Positions 16,939 through 25,622 of a DNA stretch of 32,230 nucleotides are shown here, one piece after another. The number at the start of each line of letters is the position of its first letter. Position 1 is the first letter of the stretch. The position numbers were made by a program, and so were the translations under genes. Source of the DNA: Candidatus Ruminococcus intestinipullorum (lineage in GTDB: Bacteria; Bacillota; Clostridia; Lachnospirales; Lachnospiraceae); assembly GCA_018883985.1 (NCBI GenBank), contig JAHLFA010000051.1, positions 1 to 32,230 on the forward strand, read 5' to 3'. The notes under the pieces are model-generated. The model ran no database searches, was not told the origin of the DNA, and saw nothing but the letters and a program-made list of their open reading frames with translations.

Positions 16939-17781
16939 ATGAAAAGCAAATTTCAATATTTTTTACTTTTAACATTCAGCATTTTTATTACGGCAATTGG
17001 TACATATTTCTTTAAATTTCCAAATAATTTTACCTTTGGTGGTGTTACTGGTCTTGCCGTTTTAGTTGCAAATACTGGTTTTATGTCTGCTGGTGACTTT
17101 AACTTTATTATGAATATGATACTCTTAGCCATTGGGCTCATCATTTTGGGTAAAAAATTTGCTGCAAAAACAGCTTACTGTAGCATTTTGCTTTCCGTTA
17201 CATTATCGTTACTGGAACGCATCTACCCCTTAACTGAACCTTTGACGAATCAACCGATGTTAGAACTTTGCTTCGCCATTGCACTTCCATCACTTGGTTC
17301 TGCTATTTTATTTAACATTGGCTCTTCTAGTGGAGGTACTGATGTTATTGCCATGATTTTAAAAAAATATTCTAGTGTAAATATCGGGAGAGCTCTTCTG
17401 CTTACAGACTTATCAATTACAATTGTAGGTTGCTTTATGTTTGATATTGCAACTGGATTATATTCGTTTTTAGGATTAGCAATTCGCTCTTTTATGATTG
17501 ACAACTTCATAGAAAGTTTTAATCTGTCCAAATATTTTAATGTTGTTTGCGATAATCCTAAGCCAATCTGTGATTATATTGTAAATGATTTAAAAAGAAG
17601 TGCAACTGTATGCCATGCTCAAGGTGCTTTTTCTGGAAAGGACAAATATATTGTTTTTACTGCACTCAATCGTCCACAAGCTGTACGTTTACGTAATTTT
17701 ATTAAAGATGCAGAACCTGATGCATTTATTTTAATTTCAAATACAAGTGAAATTATTGGAAAAGGTTTTCATAATGTTTAA
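16939..17781 (+). CDS. YitT family membrane protein (DUF161/DUF2179)
   Basis: This 280-residue protein has an N-terminal membrane part with about five hydrophobic segments. Typical motifs are FKFPNNFTFGGVTGLAVL and SSSGGTDVIAMIL. A C-terminal soluble DUF2179 domain (about 190-280) ends in LRNFIKDAEPDAFILISNTSEIIGKGF. The family is widespread in Firmicutes; its transport function is not established. The ATG at 16939 is chosen for AAAGGGG eight bases upstream, and a good promoter ends 27 bp before it; an upstream in-frame start at 16891 would overlap that promoter. topB follows after 21 bp, probably in the same transcript. Confidence 0.9.
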   Translation: MKSKFQYFLLLTFSIFITAIGTYFFKFPNNFTFGGVTGLAVLVANTGFMSAGDFNFIMNMILLAIGLIILGKKFAAKTAYCSILLSVTLSLLERIYPLTEPLTNQPMLELCFAIALPSLGSAILFNIGSSSGGTDVIAMILKKYSSVNIGRALLLTDLSITIVGCFMFDIATGLYSFLGLAIRSFMIDNFIESFNLSKYFNVVCDNPKPICDYIVNDLKRSATVCHAQGAFSGKDKYIVFTALNRPQAVRLRNFIKDAEPDAFILISNTSEIIGKGFHNV

Positions 17782-17802
17782 AATAATTAAAGGAGAAAGT
17801 TA

Positions 17803-19998
17803 ATGAAACATCTTGTAATTGCCGAAAAGCCTTCTGTAGGCAGAGATATAGCTCGTGTTTTAAAATGTACACAAAAACACAATACTTACATAGAGGGAAA
17901 TGATTATATTGTAACTTGGGCATTAGGTCATCTCGTAACACTTGCAGATCCTGAGCAGTACGGTGAACAATATAAAAATTGGGATTTAAACACTTTGCCA
18001 ATGCTTCCAAAACAATGGAAGCTTGTTGTAATCAAACAAACAGGACGCCAATTTCAAACAATAAAAGACTTGATATCTCGAAAAGATGTATCTGACATTA
18101 TTATTGCTACAGATGCTGGTCGTGAGGGAGAATTGGTTGCTCGTTGGATTTTAGAAAAATCAGGAAATAAAAAACCAGTTCAGCGACTTTGGGTGTCCTC
18201 TGTCACAGACAAGGCTCTTAAAGATGGTTTCTCAAATTTAAAACCAGGAAAAAACTATCTACCTCTTTATCACGCTGCTGTTGTACGTGCCAAATCCGAT
18301 TGGCTTGTAGGAATCAATGCTTCTCGGGCATTGACATGCAAATATAATGCACAGCTTTCCTGTGGGCGTGTACAGACTCCAACTCTTGCTATGATTGCAG
18401 CACGAGAAAATGAAATCAAGCAATTTGTTCCTAAATCTTTCTATGGACTACAACTTGTAGCTGGAAATATTACTTTTACTTGGAAAGATACCTCTTCTGG
18501 TTCCTCACAAACGTTCCATAAAGAAAAGATTGAGCATATAAAGTCATCTATCTCAGGCATTGATTCATTTCAGATTACAACTGTAGAAAAAAAGGCGAAA
18601 AAATCTTTCTCATCTGGACTATATGATTTAACTACATTACAAAGAGAGGCAAATCAACGCTTTGGTTTTTCTGCAAAAGAAACTTTGACTATTATGCAAA
18701 AACTTTACGAAACCTATAAAGTGCTGACATATCCACGAACAGACTCTCGCTATCTTACACAAGATATCGTCCCTACTTTAAAAGAAAGACTAAAAGCCTG
18801 TGCTGTTGGACCTTACAGTAAAATTGCTGGACGCCTTTCCATGCAGACAATCAAGGCTCATCCTTCGTTTGTTAATAATCAAAAGGTATCTGACCATCAT
18901 GCAATTATTCCTACAGAACAGTATGTTCCATTGAGTGAAATGAGCAATGAAGAACGAAAAATTTATGATATGGTCATTCGTAGATTTTTAGCCGTTTTAT
19001 CCCCAGCTTGTGAATACGAAGAAACTTTGATTCATGGTTCTATAAATCAAGAAACTTTTTGTGCAAAAGGAAGTATCATTCGTTCCTTAGGATGGAGGGA
19101 AGTTTATGATGGAACATTTCACGATGACGATACTGAGAATGAAAATACCATACAACAGCAAACACTTCCCGATATAAAAGAGGGGGCTAACCTTTCTATC
19201 AAAACTATTAAAATAACAGAAGGGAAAACAAAACCTCCTGCTTATTTTACAGAAGGTACTTTAATTGCTGCTATGGAGAACCCTACAAAATATTTACAAC
19301 ACAAGGATAAGTCTATAATCAAAACCTTGGGTGAAACTGGTGGTATTGGAACAGTTGCTACAAGAGCTGACATCATAGAAAAACTGCTCCATAGCTTTCT
19401 CATGGAAAAGAAAGGGAATGAAATCCATATTACTTCTAAGGGAAAACAGTTACTTTCTCTTGTTCCACATGATTTAAAAAGCCCTGAACTTACAGCAATG
19501 TGGGAAGTGCGTTTACAAGCAATTGCACAAGGAAAAGAATCCGATAAAGGATTTATGAAAGAAATTGAAAACTATACTAAAAATCTGATTGAAGAAATTA
19601 AAACTGCTGATGGTACATTTCGCCATGATAATATGACACGAACTAAATGTCCTCAATGTGGAAAATTTCTTCTAGAAGTAAATGGAAAGCACGGAAAACT
19701 TCTTGTTTGTCAGGATAGAGAATGTGGATATAGGGAAACTATTTCCCGACATACAAATGCTCGTTGTCCAGTTTGCCATAAAAAGATGGACTTAGTTGGT
19801 AAAGGAGATGGTCAACGTTTCGTTTGTACTTGTGGTCATAAAGAAAAGTTAAGTGCTTTTGAAGAACGAAAAAAAAGAGAAGGCAAAGGTGCAAGTAAAA
19901 AGGATGTAAATAATTACCTAAAGAAACAAGCTAAACAGGCAAATGAACCTATTAATAATGCTTTTGCAGAAGCCTTCTCTAAATTAAATTTAAATTAG
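17803..19998 (+). CDS. topB: DNA topoisomerase III (type IA)
   Basis: This 731-residue enzyme cuts one DNA strand to relax or decatenate DNA. The N-terminal TOPRIM domain shows LVIAEKPSVGRDIARVL and ATDAGREGELVAR (Asp104). The catalytic tyrosine is in LTYPRTDSRYL (Tyr310) with Arg312 beside it, and the conserved GGIGTVATRADIIEKL stretch follows near residue 520. The C-terminus carries zinc-ribbon-like cysteines (CPQCG, CQDRECGY, CPVCHKK, CTCGHKE) after the catalytic core. The ATG follows AAAGGAG. It lies 21 bp behind the YitT gene. Its stop overlaps by 3 bp the stop of the convergent cell-wall hydrolase gene, leaving no room for a separate terminator. Confidence 0.95.
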   Translation: MKHLVIAEKPSVGRDIARVLKCTQKHNTYIEGNDYIVTWALGHLVTLADPEQYGEQYKNWDLNTLPMLPKQWKLVVIKQTGRQFQTIKDLISRKDVSDIIIATDAGREGELVARWILEKSGNKKPVQRLWVSSVTDKALKDGFSNLKPGKNYLPLYHAAVVRAKSDWLVGINASRALTCKYNAQLSCGRVQTPTLAMIAARENEIKQFVPKSFYGLQLVAGNITFTWKDTSSGSSQTFHKEKIEHIKSSISGIDSFQITTVEKKAKKSFSSGLYDLTTLQREANQRFGFSAKETLTIMQKLYETYKVLTYPRTDSRYLTQDIVPTLKERLKACAVGPYSKIAGRLSMQTIKAHPSFVNNQKVSDHHAIIPTEQYVPLSEMSNEERKIYDMVIRRFLAVLSPACEYEETLIHGSINQETFCAKGSIIRSLGWREVYDGTFHDDDTENENTIQQQTLPDIKEGANLSIKTIKITEGKTKPPAYFTEGTLIAAMENPTKYLQHKDKSIIKTLGETGGIGTVATRADIIEKLLHSFLMEKKGNEIHITSKGKQLLSLVPHDLKSPELTAMWEVRLQAIAQGKESDKGFMKEIENYTKNLIEEIKTADGTFRHDNMTRTKCPQCGKFLLEVNGKHGKLLVCQDRECGYRETISRHTNARCPVCHKKMDLVGKGDGQRFVCTCGHKEKLSAFEERKKREGKGASKKDVNNYLKKQAKQANEPINNAFAEAFSKLNLN

Positions 19999-20636
19999 TA
20001 GAAATAATGATCTCCTATCTGCATTCCAGAAGTTCCATTTCCAAAATATAAGCAATCTCCAACAGGATTTGCTCCTGCCATTGCATCCTGTGCTGCTTGC
20101 AGCGTTGATGGTGTATAACTTTCTGATGCCAAAACTTCATCCAACCAACCCGTAATAGCAGGGCCAAATTGACCTGGTTGATAAATTACTTCTGAAATGG
20201 TATTTGGATACAGTCCGCTTCGTACTCTATTCATAACGACTGCTCCTACGGCAACCTGCCCCTCATAAGGCTGGTTGCCAGCTTCACAAAAAATAATAGA
20301 AGCAAGAAGTTTTTGTTCTCGTGCTTGAACCTGCGCCTGAGCCTCTTCCTCGTTTGCACGTCTTGCCTCTTCTATTCTTCTTGCTTCCTCTTCTGCTGCT
20401 TTCTTTTCTTTTTCTTCTTTTGCTTTTTGAGCTACATAAATTGTGTTCTCGATAGATTGCATGGATATATCTTCAATATTCTCTACAAAATTATAAAATC
20501 CTTCCTGATTTCTTAAATCTATCGCTTCTTCTCCCTGTGGATTTGGTTCTGTAGCATGTACTGTAAATCCCGCAACTACCAGAATAATCATTACATATAC
20601 TACTGTCACTGACAGGAATTGTTTTTTTAATTTCAC
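19995..20636 (-). CDS. Cell-wall hydrolase, SleB-like (Hydrolase_2)
   Basis: This 213-residue exported protein starts with a signal peptide (about 1-28, ending near VHA). A charged alpha-helical stretch follows (about 68-108, rich in KEEKEKKAAEEEARR), likely a coiled coil. The C-terminal Hydrolase_2 domain (about 110-213) shows IIFCEAGNQPYEGQVAVGAV, with candidate catalytic Glu118, and VMNRVRSGLYPNTISEVIY. The domain is that of the spore cortex-lytic enzyme SleB and related lytic transglycosylases. The N-terminal peptidoglycan-binding domain of SleB is absent, so a vegetative wall-remodelling role is as likely as spore germination. The start is GTG, chosen for AGGAGGT seven bases upstream. 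It converges on topB. Confidence 0.9.
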   Translation of the reverse strand: MKLKKQFLSVTVVYVMIILVVAGFTVHATEPNPQGEEAIDLRNQEGFYNFVENIEDISMQSIENTIYVAQKAKEEKEKKAAEEEARRIEEARRANEEEAQAQVQAREQKLLASIIFCEAGNQPYEGQVAVGAVVMNRVRSGLYPNTISEVIYQPGQFGPAITGWLDEVLASESYTPSTLQAAQDAMAGANPVGDCLYFGNGTSGMQIGDHYFY

Positions 20637-20685
20637 AAATAAACCTCCTATTTATTGCAATATTTTTACGTATTCTTACTGAAAT

Positions 20686-20714
20686 ATATTAATTATCTTT
20701 CGTAATTATTACAA
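20686..20714 (-). promoter_or_regulatory. Possible promoter of the cell-wall hydrolase gene
   Basis: On the minus strand TTGTAA (20714-20709) and TAATAT (20691-20686) are 17 bp apart, about 50 bp before the GTG start. The region is very A/T-rich, so chance matches are likely. Confidence 0.4.
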
Positions 20715-20810
20715 ATATTACAACTTTGTTACATTCGGTATCATAATATAAAAAAACAATCCTGTCAACTTTATAGGAAATTTCCCTACTTTTCCCAGTT
20801 TATCCTTGAT

Positions 20811-21449
20811 TTACAATCTGTATATTTCGTCTGCCATGTTTGCTACAGCTGGAGCATGTGTTACAACAATAACACATCTATCTTCCTTCCTTGCAATATC
20901 AAGAAATATTTTCATAATATCATTTTGTGTATCTGGATCTAAATTTCCTGTTGGTTCATCTGCAATAATAATTTGTGGGTTATAAGATAATGCTCTGGCT
21001 ATTGCAACTCTTTGCTGCTGCCCTCCTGAAAGCTTTAAAATTCTTCTACTCATCTCCTCTTCTGTTAAAGATACTTTTTTTAATACCTCTTTTGCTTTAG
21101 AAATCTTATCTCTATCCTTTACACCTGCAATTTCCATAGATAACAATACGTTTTCTAATGCTGTAAGTTTTGGTAATAAATTAAAGCTTTGAAAAATAAC
21201 CCCAATTTGATGACTTCTGTAATGATAACGATCTAATGTGGAAATCTCTTTTCCTTCCACATAAATTTTTCCTTGTGTAGGAACTGCTAACCCAGAAATC
21301 AAGGAAAGAAGCGTTGTTTTTCCAGCTCCTGATTTTCCTGTAATTGCATATAATTTTCCCGTTTGAAATTCTAAATTTAAACTTGATAAAATTTGCTTCT
21401 TATTTCCTTTATAACTATAAGAAACGTCTTGTAATTGTAATACACTCAT
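20811..21449 (-). CDS. ABC transporter ATP-binding protein, MacB/LolD family
   Basis: This 212-residue ATPase carries Walker A TGKSGAGKTT (about 37-46), signature LSGGQQQR, Walker B with Glu (IIIADEPTGNLD) and the switch His in VVTHAP. FQSFNLLPKLTALENV marks the LolD/MacB subfamily. It is the energy module for the FtsX permease encoded 10 bp upstream on the same strand, and the pair forms one operon read from the permease toward the ATPase. The permease reading frame is broken by an 11-bp duplication, so this ATPase may presently lack its membrane partner. Substrate unknown. Confidence 0.93.
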   Translation of the reverse strand: MSVLQLQDVSYSYKGNKKQILSSLNLEFQTGKLYAITGKSGAGKTTLLSLISGLAVPTQGKIYVEGKEISTLDRYHYRSHQIGVIFQSFNLLPKLTALENVLLSMEIAGVKDRDKISKAKEVLKKVSLTEEEMSRRILKLSGGQQQRVAIARALSYNPQIIIADEPTGNLDPDTQNDIMKIFLDIARKEDRCVIVVTHAPAVANMADEIYRL

Positions 21450-21459
21450 AGAGGACCTC

Positions 21460-22985
21460 CTAATCTCGATTGCTTAATATCCACAAAGGATCGTATCTAA
21501 GAATAAATATTAACGCTGTACATCCAGAAAGAATCGTTAATAGAAGTCCAATTCCTATCATTTCCAACATTACAACTAAATTTACCCCAGAAGAAATCGT
21601 ACTTACATATTCGACCCCTCTTGTCTCATTTCTCTCTTGTGGAGGCATTTCCATACTACGTCCAAATCGTTCTTCCTGTCCTAAAGTTTCTGAATTCATA
21701 CTTTCTATCTGCTGCTCTAAGAGCTGATTTGTAATTGGAACAGACGATACAGTTCCTACTCCCATACCTATGAACAAGGCACAAAATGTCACACATAATA
21801 CCTCTGTTAAAAATTGAATTACAATTTTCCACTTCTTCATTCCAATCGCAGCAAGTACACCAATCTCATACTTTCTTTCTCGTATGGAAAAAATATGCAA
21901 AACAATCAAAATTGCTGCTCCTATTGATAAAATCACAATTAAAAAATATCCTGCGTATTGACTTAAATTTTCAAGTGGTCTAAGGCTTGCTTCATAAGTT
22001 GTAACATCCCCAGAGGAAATCGTATACGTATCTGCTAAGCCAAGCTCTCTTGCTTCATCTTCAAACGTTTCAAACATTGCAACGGAATCAAAAGAATATG
22101 TTCCTTGAATCATAGAACGTATGGCTGTTGTAGAATCGCTCGCTTCTTCAGATTGTGCTAATATTTCTTGTAATGTCTGATTACTTACATAAATCTGATT
22201 TGCACTATCTGCACCTGTAGAAAATCCACTCATCATATTCATCATAGAGTCAGCTGCTGCTTCCTTCTCATAAATTCCACAAATCGTTAATTCATATACT
22301 TCGTCCTCTGCATTTGGATTGGAAAGTTGAATTGTATCTCCAACAGAAAGATCATTATAAGAAGCCAATTCAGAGTTAATCACCACTGTCATATCAGCTG
22401 TCGCTTGTGTAAACATCTGCCCATCTACAATCGAACTTGTTCCATTGATAAAATCTGTCATAGCAGCATCTGAACTATACCCTATAACTGTAAATTCTCC
22501 CTGTACACCCATTCTGCCCTTTGACATATCTGGTGTTTCTTCCATTCCACCAGGTTCTCCAGGCTGTGGTTGTTGTTCTTGTTGAACTTGTTCTTCCTGT
22601 GTACTTCCTGTGTACTTCCTGTCATATCAACTGGCTCTATAGAATCTCCATTAAATGATGCCGAACGTGTATAATAAAAGTCAGATACACTTTCACATTG
22701 TGCATATGTTTCCAAGTCTTCTAAAGAAAGTTCTTGAATTTCCTCAAGTCCTGCTTTCCTTTCTTCTCGTTCGCCCTTTTCCTTCATCATAGATTCCCTA
22801 TTAAAGCTAATTTGTGCGGTAATCTTTAAATCCTCCATTGCCTCCTCTTTCGCTGTATCAGAAGCTTCTCGAATGGATAAGGAAATACATGCTGATAAAG
22901 CAATCAGAAATACAATCAGCCCCATTAAAAAGTTTCGTCCTTTCGACCTAAAAACACTTCGAATAGCATTTTTTAAAATATACAT
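21460..22985 (-). pseudogene. FtsX-type ABC permease, frameshifted by an 11-bp tandem duplication
   Basis: Two overlapping minus-strand frames make up one permease. The first runs from the ATG at 22985 and carries the N-terminal membrane segment (FRSKGRNFLMGLIVFLIALS) and start of the extracytoplasmic domain. The second, ending at 21460, carries the rest with three C-terminal hydrophobic segments and the RERKYEIGVLAAIGMKK motif. The break is at an exact 11-bp tandem duplication (22594-22615). Removing one copy joins the frames through VDMTGSTQEEQVQQEQQ and gives exactly 504 residues plus stop (1,515 bp). The break lies in a low-complexity extracellular loop. The start has AAGGAGG upstream. 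Without the repair, translation ends early. It could be a recent mutation, a phase-variable switch, or a sequencing artefact. Confidence 0.88.
22594..22622. repeat. 11-bp tandem repeat, 2.6 copies
   Basis: TTCCTGTGTAC occurs at 22594-22604 and 22605-22615, followed by a partial third copy TTCCTGT at 22616-22622. Gain or loss of one 11-bp unit shifts the reading frame of the permease; with one unit less the gene is intact. Confidence 0.95.
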
Positions 22986-23045
22986 AATGTCCTCCTTGTT
23001 CCTATTTTCTTTGACCTAGTATATTGTTTTTTTTGTGTTCAATGA

Positions 23046-23074
23046 TTGATGTAAATGTGAAAATTTGGTATTCT
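23046..23074 (+). promoter_or_regulatory. Probable promoter of the MATE gene
   Basis: TTGATG (23046-23051) and TATTCT (23069-23074) are 17 bp apart, 43 bp before the ATG at 23117. Confidence 0.55.
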
Positions 23075-23116
23075 ATTACAAGTTTGTATATTTACATAAG
23101 AGGAGGGTGTTTCAAA

Positions 23117-24490
23117 ATGAATTCAGAAACAAATACTACTACACAAGTAGATACGTTTGAAAGAAATGAGATTACGGAAGGAATTATATGGAAACAACTA
23201 TTAATATTCTTTTTTCCAATTCTTATCGGTACATTTTTTCAGCAGTTATATAATACAATTGATACGATTATTGTTGGACAATTCGTAGGAAAAGAAGCTT
23301 TGGCCAGTGTGGGAAGCTCTTCTGCACAAATTGTTGCCTTAGTAGTTGGATTTTTTACAGGTCTATCTTCAGGTGCTTCCGTTGTAATTGCTCAATTTTT
23401 TGGTGCAAAAAATTCTCAAGCTGCAAATAAAGGGCTTCATAATGCCTACGGTATCTCTTTAGTTGGAGGAGTCATTTTTAGCATACTTGGATTTTTATTA
23501 ACTCCTGCTATGCTAAAACTTATGCAAACACCAAATGAGATTCTATCTGGCTCCATATTATATTTACGTATCTACTTTATCGGATTAACATTCGTATTTA
23601 TTTACAATATGGGTGCTAGTATTTTACGAGCAACGGGAGATTCCAAGACCCCTCTTCGCTATTTAATCTTTTGTTGTATTACGAATATCATTCTCGATAT
23701 ACTTTTTGTTGTTGGATTTCATTGGGATGTCTTTGGTGTTGCACTTGCCACATTAATTTCCCAATGCTTTAGTGCCTTTTTAGTAACCAATAAATTGATA
23801 CGCTCAAATGGAATATTAAAACTTTCACTTGGGGAAATACGATTTGATAAAAACATTTTGAAGCACCAACTAAAACTTGGAATTCCTACTGGATTTGAAT
23901 CTATCTTATTTGCAATCACGAATATAGCGATTCAATCTGCTGTAAACACATTTGGTACAGATACAACTGCTGCATGGTCCATCTATGGTAAACTAGATGC
24001 CATGTTTTGGATGGTAAGTACTGCATTTGGAATCTCTATCACTACCTTTGTTGGTCAAAACTATGGTGCCGGTAAATTCGACCGTATTAGAAAAAGTACT
24101 AGGGTATGCTTATTGATGGACTTCTTTGTATCACTAGGCCTGGTCTTATTCCTTGTATTTACACGAGAATATCTATTCAAACTGTTTACAAGTGACCAAC
24201 ATGTTATGGAAATTGGCTCTCAGATGATGATTCTCATATTACCTTGGTATATTGTTTACATCTTTATTGAGGTATTGGCTGGAACGCTTCGAGGCATTGG
24301 TGATGTGATTGTACCTGTTATTATAACTTTATGTGGAATTTGCTTTTTACGTATCTTTTGGCTAATTGGTGTATTAAATTTTGCCCCTAGCTTATCTGCA
24401 ATTATCTTTAGCTATCCAATTACATGGGTATCTACGGCAATTATATTTATTTTTTATTATCTATACAAAATGAAAAAAAGAGCGTTATAA
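23117..24490 (+). CDS. MATE-family efflux transporter
   Basis: This 457-residue inner-membrane exporter belongs to the multidrug and toxic compound extrusion family (NorM/DinF-like), which uses a Na+ or H+ gradient to expel cationic compounds. Twelve hydrophobic segments can be followed. The first-half motif LFFFPILIGTFFQQLYNTID with IIVGQFVGKEALASVG and the second-half GIPTGFESILFAITNIAIQ with SITTFVGQNYGAGKFDRI reproduce the internal two-fold repeat. The ATG at 23117 is chosen for GAGGAGGG about nine bases upstream; an in-frame ATG at 23024 would place the promoter inside the gene. It is transcribed away from the frameshifted permease and ends at a bidirectional terminator shared with ribU. 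Substrate not known. Confidence 0.94.
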   Translation: MNSETNTTTQVDTFERNEITEGIIWKQLLIFFFPILIGTFFQQLYNTIDTIIVGQFVGKEALASVGSSSAQIVALVVGFFTGLSSGASVVIAQFFGAKNSQAANKGLHNAYGISLVGGVIFSILGFLLTPAMLKLMQTPNEILSGSILYLRIYFIGLTFVFIYNMGASILRATGDSKTPLRYLIFCCITNIILDILFVVGFHWDVFGVALATLISQCFSAFLVTNKLIRSNGILKLSLGEIRFDKNILKHQLKLGIPTGFESILFAITNIAIQSAVNTFGTDTTAAWSIYGKLDAMFWMVSTAFGISITTFVGQNYGAGKFDRIRKSTRVCLLMDFFVSLGLVLFLVFTREYLFKLFTSDQHVMEIGSQMMILILPWYIVYIFIEVLAGTLRGIGDVIVPVIITLCGICFLRIFWLIGVLNFAPSLSAIIFSYPITWVSTAIIFIFYYLYKMKKRAL

Positions 24491-24497
24491 AAAAATT

Positions 24498-24520
24498 AGG
24501 ACAGCCAAAACGGCTGTCCT
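24498..24520. terminator. Bidirectional terminator between MATE gene and ribU
   Basis: AGGACAGCC (24498-24506) and GGCTGTCCT (24512-24520) form a nine-bp stem with a five-base loop. CTATTTTATTT follows on the plus strand and AATTTTTTTAT on the minus strand, so it serves both convergent genes. Confidence 0.9.
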
Positions 24521-24525
24521 CTATT

Positions 24526-25152
24526 TTATTTCATTCGAAAAATAGGACTTATTTTCTTATAAATAAGCATTACAATGAGAGATACAATGCCTCCCTTTAA
24601 TAGATTAAATGGTACTACAGCTAAAAATATAAAACCTGCTAAAGAAGTAATGTTTGGATTTACTGCTGTTCCCATTTCCACAAGGCCTTGAATCGGCATT
24701 CCAAATGCCTTTGCATATACAGGAAGTAAAACATATGCATTTAGTAATCCTCCTGCCAATGTCATACAAAGACTTCCAACGACCATACCAAGAAGAGCAC
24801 CATTTCTTGTTGTTTTCTTTTTATAAATAACGCCTGCTGGAATTACCAATGCACATCCAATGATAAAATTGGCTATCTCTCCTATTCCAGCTGTTGTTGT
24901 TCCATTCACAAGGAAATTCAACAATATTTTGACCAATTCAATGCTTATTCCTGCAATAGGTCCCATAGCAAAACAGCCCACTAATACAGGAACTTCACTT
25001 AAATCAATCTTGTAGAATGTTGGTGCAAATGGCAATGGAATGGAAAATGTCATTAAAATTACAGAAATAGCTGAAAGCATTCCTATTTTTACTAAGCTTC
25101 TAGCTCCTAACTGTGACTTGCTGCTTACTGCTGTGTTTGTTTGTGTACTCAT
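24526..25152 (-). CDS. ribU: Riboflavin ECF transporter, substrate-binding subunit RibU
   Basis: This 208-residue membrane protein is the S-component that binds riboflavin for an energy-coupling-factor (ECF) transporter; the shared EcfA/EcfT module is not in the window. Hydrophobic segments follow a short cytoplasmic tail. Typical features are IPLPFAPTFYKIDLSEVPVL, GCFAMGPIAGISIELVKILL and the C-terminal VPFNLLKGGIVSLIVML. The ATG at 25152 has AGGAGAG eight bases upstream; an in-frame alternative at 25212 would lie in the riboswitch terminator. An FMN riboswitch with its own terminator lies directly upstream, supporting riboflavin or FMN import regulated by FMN. Confidence 0.94.
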   Translation of the reverse strand: MSTQTNTAVSSKSQLGARSLVKIGMLSAISVILMTFSIPLPFAPTFYKIDLSEVPVLVGCFAMGPIAGISIELVKILLNFLVNGTTTAGIGEIANFIIGCALVIPAGVIYKKKTTRNGALLGMVVGSLCMTLAGGLLNAYVLLPVYAKAFGMPIQGLVEMGTAVNPNITSLAGFIFLAVVPFNLLKGGIVSLIVMLIYKKISPIFRMK

Positions 25153-25217
25153 GTTTCTTCTCTCCTTTTTCAAAAAAATTGATGATAAAGAAAGAAACCT
25201 TACGGATGGCAAATAAA

Positions 25218-25244
25218 ATGCCCTGAATAAAAAATTCAGGGCAT
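25218..25244 (-). terminator. FMN-riboswitch expression-platform terminator
   Basis: ATGCCCTGAAT (25218-25228) and ATTCAGGGCAT (25234-25244) form an 11-bp stem with a five-base loop, followed on the minus strand by TTTTATTT. It lies between the riboswitch and ribU, so FMN binding would stop transcription here. Confidence 0.88.
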
Positions 25245-25262
25245 AAAATCTCTTAACTACTC

Positions 25263-25402
25263 ATCTACCTTCTCTCATCCAGACTTTACTGTCGGTACTG
25301 GAATTGCTTATACTCACCAGTTCAGCCATCATATTATACATAAATAAAATGATAGGTCGCGGACTTTACCGCCGGTAGGGAATTTCACCCAACCCCGAAG
25401 AT
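25263..25402 (-). promoter_or_regulatory. FMN riboswitch (RFN element)
   Basis: Read on the minus strand it has the RFN consensus blocks in order: ATCTTCGGGG, GGTGAAATTCCC, ACCGGCGGTAAAGTCC, GCGA, then a variable stem, ACCGACAGTAAAGTCTGGAT and GAGAGAAGGT closing the first helix. This RNA binds flavin mononucleotide; with the adjacent terminator it should shut off ribU when FMN is plentiful. It is transcribed downstream of the tex unit, in the same direction. Confidence 0.95.
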
Positions 25403-25433
25403 TTTTTCTTTTCATGTAAATAAATATAACTCT

Positions 25434-25607
25434 TTATTTGGAAAATTGCAAGAACTTTTCTAACTCCTCCAATCTCATAACTGCTGATTTCCTGCCTTTT
25501 CCTTTAAAAAATCCAATATTTCGTCTAGTACCATCTTTATTTTCCACATGGTTATAGCTAGATACCATAAATTGAATTCTAAATTGAAAATCCTTATATT
25601 CCATCAT
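25434..25607 (-). CDS. Small basic hypothetical protein, 57 residues
   Basis: An uninterrupted frame of 57 codons starts with two ATGs (25607 and 25604) 15 bp after the tex stop and ends at TAA 25434-25436. The product is basic (MMEYKDFQFRIQFMVSSYNH, then GTRRNIGFFKGKGRKSAVMR, then LEELEKFLQFSK). It has no hydrophobic segment, and I do not recognise a family. There is no strong ribosome-binding site, so translation would depend on coupling to tex. The region has coding-like composition and no stops. It could be a genuine small protein, for example one acting with the RNA-binding Tex, or simply a chance frame. Confidence 0.5.
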   Translation of the reverse strand: MMEYKDFQFRIQFMVSSYNHVENKDGTRRNIGFFKGKGRKSAVMRLEELEKFLQFSK

Positions 25608-25622
25608 TGTACAGCACTATCC

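Noticed and set aside
21460-22545. Two separate permease genes
   Set aside because: The two frames join exactly into one 504-residue FtsX protein if one 11-bp repeat is removed, so they are one broken gene.
24526-25212. Longer ribU start at 25212
   Set aside because: It would run through the riboswitch terminator hairpin; the ATG at 25152 has a good ribosome-binding site.
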